DNA of 64,000 nucleotides from Beaufortia kweichowensis (lineage: Eukaryota > Chordata > Actinopteri > Cypriniformes > Gastromyzontidae), in assembly GCA_019155185.1 (NCBI GenBank), contig CM032794.1:2395988-2459987 (forward strand), written 5' to 3'. This document shows, piece by piece, positions 38,600 to 50,205 of the stretch. The stretch's first letter is position 1. Each line of letters begins with the position of its first letter. The translations under genes were made by a program, and so were the position numbers. The notes below the pieces were generated by a model. The model was given only the letters and a program-made list of their open reading frames with translations. It was not told the DNA's origin and ran no database searches.

Positions 38600-38710
38600 C
38601 TGCGCAGACCGATCAGCGTATGATAAAGAAATATCGCGAGAGCAATTCGAAAGCTCTGCTTTGGAATTGGTCTCGCGATATTTGATGTCAACGCAGTTCG
38701 GTCTGCGCAG
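38600..38710. promoter_or_regulatory. CCDC149: CCDC149 promoter near-palindrome with paired NRF1-like and TCTCGCGA motifs
   Basis: A 111-bp imperfect inverted repeat about 85 bp upstream of the CCDC149 ATG. The outer arms ctgcgcagacc (38600-38610) and ggtctgcgcag (38700-38710) are perfect complements, as are the inner arms aaatatcgcgaga (38629-38641) and tctcgcgatattt (38671-38683). The centre continues as caattc/gaattg. Each half carries a TGCGCA (NRF1-type) site and a TCTCGCGA element, both known from TATA-less promoters. Binding is inferred. Confidence 0.6.
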
Positions 38711-38719
38711 CGCTAAGTG

Positions 38720-39950
38720 AACACACCTCTAATGTTGACTTTGGATCAGCTGATGTACCTCACAAACGACAGAGATCCGGGTTTGTGTAATACCAACACT
38801 GAACCAAGATTATTAGTTAAGACAGAGTTGACAAAATGATCTTAAAAATCTTTAAATTTGAAGATATGTATTTCAGTGATTGAAATTACTTCTGTAGACA
38901 AAAATATAATTCTTTTCTTTTATCAGAAAATTAAAGTTTTATTATATTATTATTATTATTATATGCAGCCATAGATAGAAATTCCTTCAGCGCTGTTTAA
39001 AAGGCTTCTCAGGTTGAGAACTTAAAAAGCTTTCTTTCATCACCATTACATACTGAAATGTCATAGATGTGCAGTTTACTAATTAAATGGACACATGAAT
39101 GTTTATTCCCATGGTGATTAATGTCTTTTTACACCATGTTCTGGGTTTTCAGAGAAACAAAATGCACAAACACAAACAAATCTTCTGTTGATTTTAATTT
39201 AACTAGAAATGATAAGTGCAATATTAAATCAAAGACACATTTAAACAGTACTTAACAATATTAATTTGTTCATTTATCAATACGAAATAGTGTTAAAAAA
39301 CTTTGATCTGGTCACAAATCACAATTAACTACAGTAAGTTAAGTGTGTAAATCACTGAAATTAAATTGTACTAATACAGTGTTCATAACTAAAGCAAAAA
39401 TGAAATCAATTCTGCATCTTACAGCATCTATTTAGAGCATGTCTGTCTGTGTGTCTGACCCTTAAATTATTTATTATTTAGTTAAAAACTCTATGGATAT
39501 TTACAGTGTTTATAAACTTTAGTAAAACATTTTAATGCATGTGATACATTTAAAGTCATAGTTAACTGTGACTGACTGAAACCTGAAAAGTACCCCCATA
39601 TGAACTCATTGTTTTACCTAAAGTACCTGATTCTGCAACATCAGGGTTTTTTATTTAAACTTATTTAAAGACAAACACACATTAAGCAAATAATACAGGA
39701 AAAATTCATCCAGATACAGAAAGTAATGCAAGTATGTGACATCATTATTTGATCATTATTTTAAGTGCACATAGAAGGCAATCAAAGATGCTGCTCTGGA
39801 TAAAACAAAATGCAGAATGAAATCATTTCTAGTTGAAAGAGAAAATAAGCTCTTCCCTGACAGGAACATTCTCCATGAGATGAGTGGAAGGACTTTTCTA
39901 GAAGATCACGGATGAGAGCTGATCTTCAGATAGGGTTGATGGTTTTTAAA
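38720..39950. other. Spacer between the CCDC149 promoter and ACOX1 stop codon
   Basis: The gap from the CCDC149 5' end to the ACOX1 3' end. The right part is ACOX1 3' UTR; AATAAA matches on the minus strand lie for example at 39650-39655. One copy of a perfect 70-bp duplication is at 39171-39240. No other gene is supported. Confidence 0.55.
39171..39240 (+). repeat. 70-bp direct duplication, copy 1
   Basis: From cacaaacaaatcttctg to aaagacacat, all 70 bases match 40728-40797. It lies downstream of the ACOX1 stop, probably in the 3' UTR or just beyond. Confidence 0.95.
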
Positions 39951-39958
39951 TGAACCGT

Positions 39959-42900
39959 TTACAGCTTTGACTGCAGGGGCTTCAGATACTTGTGGTAGGA
40001 TTCATGTACCTTTAAAAGATAAATAAATAAGTAAGGTTATTGAAAATTATTTGGAAAACTATGCATAATAATATGTCTGCATTATTAGTACAGTTTACAG
40101 TTATTTTGTCATCATTTACTCATCCTCGTGTCATTTCAAACCTTAAGAACACAAATAATGGTATGTCAAAGAACGTTGGTAACAAACACAACATTGATCC
40201 CCATTGACCTCCATTGTATGAACACAAACCACTTAGACATTTCTCAAAATATCTTTCTTTGTTTTCCACAAAAGAAAGAAAGTCATGTAAGTGATGACAG
40301 ATTTTCTATTCTCTTTCTATAAACTATCCCTTTAATATTACGGGTTGTTTTAACTGCAGCAGCACAATATCCACCACATTCTAAAATTTCTGTAACATGC
40401 ATAGCAGAAAAATAAATATATATATTACATATAATAAATATGTTTCAGAAATACAAAAACTTGGTGAATAATATTCAATTCATTGTAATTTAAATTATAT
40501 TTTATAATAAAATACTGTCATGTTTTCCTCTTCAAAGCTCTAGAAACCACATACTGTATATCCATTGTTAAAGTAATCTTTTAAAAGCCTCATAAAAGAA
40601 CATAACATAACAGCATTTTAATATAAAATAAATCATTTGTGTTTAACTAAAGAAAGGAAGTCATACATCTGGGATGACATGAGAATGAGTAAATTATTAG
40701 TTTTCATATTTCAGAGAAAAAAAACTGCACAAACAAATCTTCTGTTGATTTTAATTTAACTAGAAATGATAAGTGCAATATTAAATCAAAGACACATGGC
40801 TATATAAACAGTACTTAACTACTTCTTTAAACGTGTGAATTGCTCACAGGATCATGCACGACGTGCATTTGGTGTGCCGATTGGTTGAATATGATGGACA
40901 TAGGGCCCAAAAATTTAGTCCTCGCTCATGCTATTGTAAATTGTAAGGTAGTAGCATCTCTACTTCAAATGAGCTTTTCCTCATTACTGACACACATCCT
41001 GATTCCAACGGACCCCTTACCTCTGTGTGGTTAAGAGGAGATTTCTTGGCCCACTCAAACATGTGCTCATAGACATTGCCATCGTATCTCCCGAGAGCAG
41101 AATTGAGCATCTCATCACGGTAGTCAAAGGCATCAACCAGAGCCACTGCATTAGGCCTTATCTCAGAGAGGAGACCCTTTAGTCTCTGAGAGATCTGAGT
41201 CATCTGAGGAACACTGAGCAGACCGGCCTGACAAAAGACAAAGACAGGGTCAACAAACATCTTTCATTATAATAATAAACCTTTCATTAGTTTTACAATC
41301 AAGAAATACTCAACTTGATCATTTACATACAAATGACAAAGAACTGAATGTGTCTTATTGAACCTGTAGGAAGTCTCCAGAGTTTTGTGCGACTCCATAA
41401 AGGGCATAAAGCAAAGCCAAAGTGCTGATGGCCGAGTGAACCGCTGTATCTCCAATCTCATTCAGTTTCGCAGCAAATAACTTCACCACCACATAATGAC
41501 AATGAGCCTGTTTAGAGAAAATGACAAAGAATACTTGACACAACATTTCAATGTTGTGGTATATTGAAGTCCTAAAATATTTTATTAGCATTATTTCTCT
41601 AAAGCTGTATTAAAAGCAGGCTTACATCAGATGCTCGGACTAGATCGATGGAGCTGTTGTTCCAGGCGTCCTCATTGCTTTTGCCATGCTGAAGCTCCAC
41701 CTGGTGGCTCTTAGCTGCCAATTCAACTAACCTGTGAAGAGTTTAAATACATAAAAACTTGTTTAAAAACAACAAAACACTCCATTTGAATGTTTTCTTT
41801 AATTGCATGGGTTTAGAAGTGATTAAAGATTTTCCTAACGAACACCAAATGTTTCCCTAATGTTAGCATTTGGTTCGTATTAGATTAGTTTTTTCATGTT
41901 TTAAAAATGCTCTTTTTAGTTTTTATGCAACCCTAAAATAACATTCCCAGGGAACTACATAACGCCATAATGGTTCATTTTTTGTTGCTTTATATTAACC
42001 TAAAAATCTAATAAGAACTTTCTCTGATGGTTATTTATAGATTTTATTTTTACAACCATGTTTCACATGATTGGAGAGGTTTCTTGTGAAACATTAATAA
42101 GAACCCAAAATTGTTACCTGGGATGAAGTTTTTCCTCCATTTTGAAGCTCTAAAGCTTTATTTATCGAAAATGCATGGAAATCAGTGTCTGACACAGTCT
42201 CCAGAATCGCTTTTTTCAGGGTCTGTTTACTGAAAAATCAGCTAATGATACACAAAAACATGTTTTTTGGCTCAAACTTACCTGGCAGCTCTAAGTTTGT
42301 ATGCCTCCACGAGGCTGGCCAGGTCATTAATATTGACGACAACGGGACGTGATGACACAGACTGGGGCTGTATCCGGGGCTGTGGTTCATTCAGGTAAGA
42401 AATAATGCCAGTCAGCTGTTGTCCTGCCCGGGCTTGCTTGTAACTCTTCAGCAGGTACCTAATGTCCAACAGACATGTCGAATGCATAAATGTTTTAAAA
42501 CCTGATCGGTACACTATTCTCACGATTGTTTATACCTGGCTGTCTGCAGCATCATAACGGTATTCTCTCCCTCGTAAGTGCAGGTGGGTGTGAAGGTGAC
42601 ATAAATGTCGGGTAAACTGCTGCAGCGGGAGTAACCGTGACCACCGCATGCCATGCGACACACCTCGATGCCTGTATTCGCTGCCCAGGTGGTGAAAGCC
42701 TTCAGACCTGCAGACAGAGCATGCAACTACAAAAAGACAAAGAGAATTACATATATAGATAGATGATCTAGATAAGATGCATAATAGCTGGTTTTGGATA
42801 CCTCCGGCATCTCACTGAAATCCCCCTGATTGATGTCTCCTGAGATGCGATGGTATGTTGCTTTCATGTACTGACCCACAAAGTGGAAAGCGTATGCAGT

Positions 42901-45900
42901 GGCCAACAAAGGAAAGAGTTTATACTGCTGAGTCTGATAGTCCAATATTTGTGGCTCTGGTTGTCTAAAGAAAAATAACACAGAAAAATATAACAAATCT
43001 TGAATATCTTGTAAATCTTAAATAAAGCGTACCAAGCAATGTACGTATGTCTAGACCCACCCTGGACGTAGTTCAGACTGGTGTCGGACTGCGCTGTAGC
43101 GGATGGCAATGGTGCAGGACTTGGAGAGAGCTCGTGCAGACTCCCCGACTATCATCGAGCGAATAAACACCATTGTGCCATATGTGAGCTTATCACTGGG
43201 AGGCTTCACATATGTCCCGTCTGGCTCAACCTACACATACCCAGAGACAACACAGAGTAAATACTCTACAGAGCAATTGCACACATTTATCAGATCCACA
43301 TTTCAGCATCAACAAAGAAAAGGAAATTTGCATAAAGTAGAACACGGGTGGAACATGTCACAAATTTGCTTATTTTATTAAAGGAATAATTCACCCAAAA
43401 ATGAAAATGTATTCATCATGTGTTGACCATCATGTCATTCCAAACCTGTCTGACTCAACAACCAAAAATATTTTGCATTCTGTCGGGAGGACGTGCTCAC
43501 CTTGGCGTACTTCATCAGCATATTCTCACGTGGAATCCTGACGTTCTCCAGTTTCAAGAAGCCATTATCCACTTCATCAAAACCAAATTTAGGCCCAATA
43601 TCACCAACCACCACTCCTGATCAAATGTGATTAACAAAGATTAACAACTAAAATACATTTGTATTAATAAAAAAGTCCATTAATACAGGATAATACATAA
43701 AATAACAAGTTACTATAGCAGTTTTGCTGGATATGCATGTTTCATCTACTGTATTCACATAACACTGTCTGTTAACGTTCGGCATGTGGTACTGTCACAT
43801 TTATATTTAGACATTTAAACCGCTGATGGGGAAAAGCTGAGTGTGTCATCATCACCAGAATCGCTAAACTTGGTCAACTGGATGATGTGTTGTAGATTAG
43901 ATATGCAGAATTATTGCATTTTACAAACAGGTTTCTCTTGAAAATGGACAAATAATGATGTATAATTAGGAAAGTGTGTAAGGGGGGGCTTTGACATTGT
44001 GCCTAACTTTAAAACTTTGTCAAACTGTAATTGTACAGCACATTCATTTACATTTAATATCAACAGTGAAAAACTGTAAATGTACATCTCACCACAGCAC
44101 TGGAAAAGAATATGTCTAACCATTAGAAACAAGCTTTTTACTTTTTGGAAAATAAAAAATATAGGAAAAACAATCCCATATTTAAATTCTAGTTTCTTAT
44201 TTTCCCTATTTTATTGTGTTGTAAATTCAAACTTTTGCATAATACTTTAAACTTTTTTAATCCCTTAACTTAATTTCTATAGATTTTTTTTAAGTTTCAC
44301 TTCTATTTCTATTCCTTATCTATATAATCTCAAACATGTTATACTATGTATGGTTACGTATGTGACCAATAAAAACTTACAGTATAACACAAGGTTGTGA
44401 AATTACAATAAAGTGATTATGTAAAGTCATATTTCACATATAATCAATGACGCAAGCAAAATGCTCTATCACCTATAAATACAGTATGAAGAAATGAATA
44501 AATGTCTTTGTATTATGTAACAACACACACAACCACATGACCAGTTTAAATAAATACAGAGCAAACACATTTCTCAAAGCAAAATTAAGATTATTATCTA
44601 TATAGTTTCCATTGATGGAATATAATAAGAAACTTGTAAGAACTTGATGGAAAACACAAGACTTAATAAAAGGATTTGTAATCAGTTGGGACCAGGCGTT
44701 TGCAATAATAAAGGAAATGTTATTTCTAAGAAAGAGTCTAGCAAGATTTGCTTGCAAATGTCACTTAGTATGATTTGTTGTTATTGGCTGCAAAACAATA
44801 ACTCTGGCATGTCTAAATACTTTGGATAAAGTATCATGATAGCATCATCGTTATTAGTCAGAGAGGGCTTAGACATGCTTAATGTTCTTTACCTGGAAGT
44901 GGTTTGTGTGTCTTCATGCAGCGAATGGGTGTGATGAAAGCATGTAAGCCGTAACACTTGCCCTGAGTGTACAGCTGAGCCAGAACCACAGCATGATTTG
45001 CAGTTTTGCCCACTAGTAAGATAAACACAGATAAAATAAAAAACATTGTCCTATTGTTGATCACAGTATGTTGTCTACACTGAATTATGTGATTTACTTA
45101 CATCCCCCTGGCCACCATTTAATAGAGGAGATTGTTGGACTGTTCAGAACAAACTCTTGGGTGGAAGGGTCATAGGTCGCTGTGGTTTCAAGACCACGAA
45201 TGTGTGTGCCTGAAATGATATTACACGTGCATGTCACTACTGTTAAAATACATGCTAACAAATGTGGCATTCATGGATATTTAATCATAAAATTATCTTT
45301 TGCTCAAGTGTTGCATTTGATTTAAAGCTGCAATCCACAACTTTCTAGTTAAAAGTAAACAAAAAACAGTTATTGAGCAAGTACATAAAGGATCAATGTT
45401 CAGATTAAATCAGTCTCCTTATCTTACCTTGATTTGCAAAAAGATAGTATTAGGTAAGTAACTTATTTCAAACAGAGATACACAGGTGATATAAAGGAAA
45501 GCGTCATGGATTGCAGCTCATTAATAAGCAACTAAGCAAGCAAACTCTAAGCAAACTCATTAATGGTTCTATATGTATTGAAAATAAGTTTTATTCAAAG
45601 AGCATAATTGTTATGATAACCCTTGTAGATGTTTGACAGCAGAGAAAAACGCAATACTGCAAAAGTCTTACAATTTAAAACTATAAACACAAATTAAGCC
45701 TATATTTGGAGTGTAGCTTTGCGAATTGTTATTAAAAGAGTTTTCTGTATTGCTGCTCACTTTAGGTGGTTACACATATATAAAACAATACAGACACACA
45801 ACTGAGATTTTACTCTTTAAGTTTAAAGCAAACAGATTCTGCACCCACTATTATTCACAATCATGCATCAACACAATATGTTAAAAACATTTTCTCTCCT

Positions 45901-48829
45901 GTTTAGACATAGACAATGCACCCAGATGGTACCCTAATACAAGACAAAATGACTGATCCAGTACAAAATATATGAGTGCAAGTAGGTTGCCAGATTTGTT
46001 ACCGTGCCCCATCTCAGTCTGTGCGTAGGTGCCAATAATCTCCAGGTTCCATGCTGGCATGAAGAAAGCTTCCAGCTGTGCGGGTGAGGATTGGTTCAAC
46101 AGCGTCGGCAGAAACATACCCAAGTGCAGGTCAAGGGGCTCCGGACGCCCTCGGTGCACACAGCTTTGAAAAGGTGGGGATCAGGGGTCAAGGAGAGCGA
46201 GGCATTTAAAGAACAGGTACACGGAGGAGATGTGAGTAGAAAGATTTATTCAGATAGCAGAGAGACAGAAGGAGAAATATTTTGAGTTAAAAAAAGGGAA
46301 GATGATGATGAACAGTGAATTAGGGATAGGGTTTGAATGTTTGTTAATGGATAAACAGGGATGAGAGTAAGAATGGAGGGAGGAAATCAGCGAAAGGCAA
46401 AAACAAAAAGAAAAAATCGTTTAAGCATGTCATGCAAATTCTGATTAGACAGCAAATGTAATAACAGTTGATTAATGCGATACAAAAAACAGTTTTCACA
46501 AGTAGCCGTTTTTAAAATATTTGTAAAGATTATACAAAAACTTTACAATTTTAGGAAAAGCAGCCGTGCAAACAATATTGAAAGTACACCATTGCATCCC
46601 TGTCGATGACAAACAACACCACCGGTATATTGCAGACTATTCACATGATGTGTTCTAATGTTCAAAAACAGATGGAACAAAACATTGAACATCATTCTAA
46701 ACGTGCTCATGCTGAAAAGAGTAATGCAAAATGAACGCAGAGCCTGAACGCATGCACTTAAACAACTACGAAAGGAATATCATCATACTGAGCTGTCAAC
46801 ACCTGCAAGGGTCATACTCAATTATGTCCAATTTGGGTTTGAATCAGTCTGAATGACAGAAATATATTTTAGGTTGTTTTCTGGGTATGTGAGACTGACC
46901 ATGGCCCAGCTCTGTCTGAGCATAGGTGCCTAACACATGGAATGACTCGGCTAACGGGATCCACTTTTTGCGTTGTTCAGCAGTACCCTGGCTGTATAAG
47001 GTGGGTATAAACATGACATAATGGACCCCGACGGGCTCTTGGAACGTGCCCCTCGCAACACTGCAGGATGGAACAGACAGGTATTAAGCTTAGATAAAAG
47101 TATACATACAAAGGTGTCTTCAAATCCTTTGGGGGATTTTAAATATTTAACAGGTACTATTCTTTAATCTCTAATCTTTAATTTCTTGCCCAAACTTTTA
47201 TTACAAAGAAGAACAACATTATGGTGTGTAAATTATACCATATTTTGTGGAAACATTTGAGCATGTTAGAATTACCTTAAAGTGAATCATATGTAGCCAG
47301 AATTTTAATAAACGTATATACTGTATATATTCATTCTGTACTATATTCATGCTAATAGGCGTTAGCAAGCCAGGTGTTATTTACCTTTGACACACTTTTA
47401 ATCTGAGAACTTTGTACAGACAGTCTCTGTAAACACACTTTGATACCTGCCTTTGCCTGTATTTTATACAGTATAATTCAGGGGGTGTCCAAAGTCCAGC
47501 CCATGGGTCACATTTGTTACATAATCGTTTAAAAACTAAAATTGTCTGAATCTAATAATTAAAGGAAAATGTTGAAATGAAAATGTAAAAACACGGTGAC
47601 AAAAAGATACATGACTTGCACAAATTAAAAACACATGAAAGCAGAAAGCTTCTGTAACAATATGGGCACTATGAGGGAACAGCAGAAATAAAACAAGAAC
47701 ACAACATGCAGAACACATCATTCAGTTGCAGAGATCACAGGACGAACACCTTATTTCATAAATTTATTTGACCTATTAGTATAACTTCTGGACAAACTTC
47801 AATAACCGTCTTTTTTTGTATTAAAAGCCATTTGACTTCTAGTCTTACTATTGAAGTTTGCTTTTTTAGTTTTGTTGACAAATATAAATTGTGCCTCTGA
47901 AATGTATAAATTTTTCATGGTAAAAAAACACAATATTAAATTTGCTCAGATGGTGAAGGAAACTGCCCACAACAGATGTGCCTTAAATACAATTTTGAAC
48001 TGGTTGAGAGAATGCATTTTTGTATGAACATAACAATTACCTGAAAGATAATTTCAGCCTTTTACAACATATTAGGGGTATATGATACTCACAGCTTAAA
48101 TAACACATTTAAGATAACTACATTTTACAAAAAAATTGTTATGGAATTAATAAGATTCAGGGTTTAATTGAATTAACAAACATCAACAAATACAATATTA
48201 TAGATGTTGACGCAGGTCACGTGTTGGCAGTTCAACCAATAGGATTATATCATATAAAATGACACTATATCATAAAAAGATACATACTGCATGGCTTTTT
48301 GTATTGCTATATACCCCTAGTGTGTCATTGTTTAATATTATTTTTACATTGAACAATTACACACAATTCATACACTGTAATTATAGTTTTTTTTAACATA
48401 ATAGGTATGCATACCTCTTGTAGGCATAGATCTCTTCAGGATCGGAGATTCCGTATTCTCTAATTTTGAGGATCAACTGAGCGCTTTTCTTAAGTGCCGC
48501 ATCGTATCTCTCACTGCGGGAAAGAAAGTTCAGGTCTTCATGCTGAAAGTCTGGATCACTGAGAACCAGCGACTCTAGAGAAGAGAAACAATGACAGCAG
48601 GTGTTAAATACTACTTTCACATACTAAGTAAGCAGACGTGAAACAGACATACTAAAGCATTTGTCACAATAAAAGACAATAAACTCAAAAAGTGCACATG
48701 TTGTCATGAACACAGCTGACCTATTTCTCTCCTCCTGTGGGTCTTTTCTGCACAGCCGTCCAGTATGTTTGTGAGGATGTCCGGATCGAACGAGGCATTT
48801 TTCCGTTCACGGATTATATCAGGATTCAT
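39959..48829 (-). CDS. ACOX1: ACOX1, peroxisomal acyl-CoA oxidase 1
   Basis: Catalyses the first step of peroxisomal beta-oxidation: acyl-CoA plus O2 gives trans-2-enoyl-CoA plus H2O2, using FAD. Exons: 48721-48829, 48415-48574, then either 46900-47060 or 46003-46163, 45102-45209, 44893-45012, 43501-43616, 43061-43230, 42802-42964, 42536-42726, 42282-42458, 41626-41731, 41364-41507, 41021-41227, 39959-40009. These give exactly 660 aa, as in human ACOX1, with either alternative exon. The start is MNPDIIRERKNASFDP. Signatures include QTEMGHG or QTELGHG, TTATYDP, IKWWPGGLGKT, CRMACGGHGYS and EGENTVMMLQTAR, whose Glu421 is the catalytic base. The C-terminus LQSKL carries the SKL peroxisome signal. 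All splice sites are GT-AG and nothing is broken. Human ACOX1 is on chromosome 17, so its position beside CCDC149 and LGI2 differs from mammals. Confidence 0.97.
40102..40336. repeat. Foldback interspersed element (MITE-like), copy in ACOX1 intron 13
   Basis: It begins gtcatcatttactcatcctc and ends aaactatccctttaa, with two internal halves related as inverted repeats (aaagaaagaaagtcatg, ttctcaaaatatcttt). The same family recurs at 57796-58015 and partly at 43378-43482. This foldback sequence is familiar from cyprinid genomes. Confidence 0.6.
40728..40797 (+). repeat. 70-bp direct duplication, copy 2
   Basis: Identical over all 70 bases to 39171-39240 and in the same orientation. Weaker similarity continues on both sides (cagagaaa before, aaacagtacttaac after). 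It lies in ACOX1 intron 13. Confidence 0.95.
43378..43482 (+). repeat. Half copy of the foldback MITE-like element
   Basis: aaaggaataattcacccaaaa followed by atgaaaatg..tcat and cattccaaacctgtctgac is the 5' half of the element seen at 40102-40336 and 57796-58015. It sits immediately right of ACOX1 exon 6. Confidence 0.55.
45326..45518. mobile_element. MITE-like element with 12-bp perfect terminal inverted repeats
   Basis: agctgcaatcca (45326-45337) is the exact complement of tggattgcagct (45507-45518). The 193 bp between and including them are AT-rich and non-coding. The element lies between ACOX1 exon 4 and the distal alternative exon. No transposase is present. A target-site duplication is not obvious. 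Confidence 0.55.
46003..46163 (-). CDS. ACOX1: ACOX1 alternative exon 3, HRGRPEPLDLHLGMF type
   Basis: 161 nt coding SCVHRGRPEPLDLHLGMF to YAQTEMGHG, the isoform 1a type of exon in mammals. It has the same length and phases as 46900-47060, and its own acceptor (ttttcaaag) and donor (G|GTAACA). The two cannot both be included without shifting the frame (322 nt is not a multiple of 3), so they are mutually exclusive. The choice alters chain-length preference in mammals. Confidence 0.93.
46900..47060 (-). CDS. ACOX1: ACOX1 alternative exon 3, FQEPVGVHYVMFIPTL type
   Basis: 161 nt coding SVARGTFQEPVGVHYVMFIP to YAQTELGHG, the isoform 1b type in mammals. It lies 736 bp upstream (in transcript direction) of its partner exon, with acceptor catcctgcag and donor CATG|GTCAGT. 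Both copies keep reading frame and splice sites, so both isoforms can be made. Confidence 0.93.
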
Positions 48830-49450
48830 GATTGATTCGCAGGACTCTTGCGAACGAAAGACTTTCTGCCGTGTGTACAAAAGATGATTTTGTACAATGT
48901 TTCAACTCTGGCCTACTAGAGTTTGGTACTTCCTGGAAGGTGGGCGAAAAACAGCCCAATGATAACGCTGAAAACATTGTAGGGCGGCTCTTGTCTGCGC
49001 CATAGAACTAGGCCTAGTTCGACGATGCGTCCGCCATGTTAGTACGGCCACCATTACCGTTAGTGTCTTCACTCGTTGTAGAAATCAATTTCTAAAGTGC
49101 ACTTCGTAAACATTATACAGCTTCTGGTTATAAAAGCCGCCGAGATATGAATAATAGAATAACGTTTCAAGGTGAGAATGTGTTGGTTTATATTTATTAA
49201 CTTAAAATGATGTTTTTAAACGTTGGCAAGACGCTAACTCCTTCGTCTTGTTGTATTTATATATTGTGTTATCATTTAACAATATTCACAAATGTATTTA
49301 GGTACACTGGTAACGTGCTCTAGTGTTCACGGACTGGCTTTGACTGTTCCAATATGGCGGAGGAATTACGTGTAGCGGCCCATAGAAACAGTCGCTAAAG
49401 AGGAATCTGTATGTCTATTGATCTATAATGGTCTGGCCAAGCTCTGCTGT
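48830..49450. promoter_or_regulatory. ACOX1: ACOX1 promoter, possibly bidirectional
   Basis: A GC-richer region upstream of the ACOX1 ATG with a CCAAT box (agcccaatgat) and two YY1-type sites, gccgccatgtta turned toward plus near 49030 and ccaatatggcggagg near 49351. A good plus-strand donor (tttcaag|gtgagaa) after 49170 suggests a divergent transcript, but no convincing product follows: the ATGGCGGAGG frame at 49353 stops after 14 codons. Confidence 0.4.
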
Positions 49451-50150
49451 GTGACGCTGATTATAAGTTAAAACAAATGTGTGTTTTATTAACCGAATTT
49501 TGTAAAGTAAAATGACATTTTAATATTTTGGGTTACACAATTAATGCATTTAATTTTTTACACATTTTATAGCCACATAGATATTGTCAAAAAATCTTAT
49601 AAAACATTCATTAATGGTATTGAACAAAATGGTAAAAGATAAAAAAAATACATTAATAAAATAAATAAATACATTTGAGCTACAGCTCCCCCACCCCGAA
49701 AACTGAATATTTGGAAATTAAGAATTAAGGCATTTGAATCCAACTACGTAATTGTCATTTTGCATTCTATGAACATGTTCCATACAAGCACCTTTTCCTT
49801 TCTGGCAACATATCTTATGTAAAGTTTTACAAAATATTTTATACTGACCACAATTTCTGTACAGATATTTGATTGCACCTGGGTCATTTACAGAAAACAT
49901 TTGTGTGCCATTTGAATCCATGACTTTACAGTTTTTATTGTAACGTGGTGTGATTTACTTGGAGGTAAAACAGCAATTTTTGCACATGAAACACTTTGTA
50001 TGCAAGATGCAAAACTGTATACTTATAAATGTGAAAACATGATTTAAAAGAGAGATGTTCAATTGTTTTTTTTTCAATTATAATATTTTTTGTTAAACAT
50101 TGTATACACTGGACCCTACACCAGAATTGTAGAGTTTGCCTAAAATAATC
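49451..50150. other. Spacer left of the KEN-domain gene, no gene seen
   Basis: AT-rich DNA between the ACOX1 promoter region and the 3' end of the ankyrin-kinase-KEN gene; the right end should be its 3' UTR. No open frame of interest. Confidence 0.5.
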
Positions 50151-50205
50151 CTTAGGTGCTAGTTATAGCACTGGTACTGTGTGCCTTGAAGCTTAAGGAC
50201 AAAAG

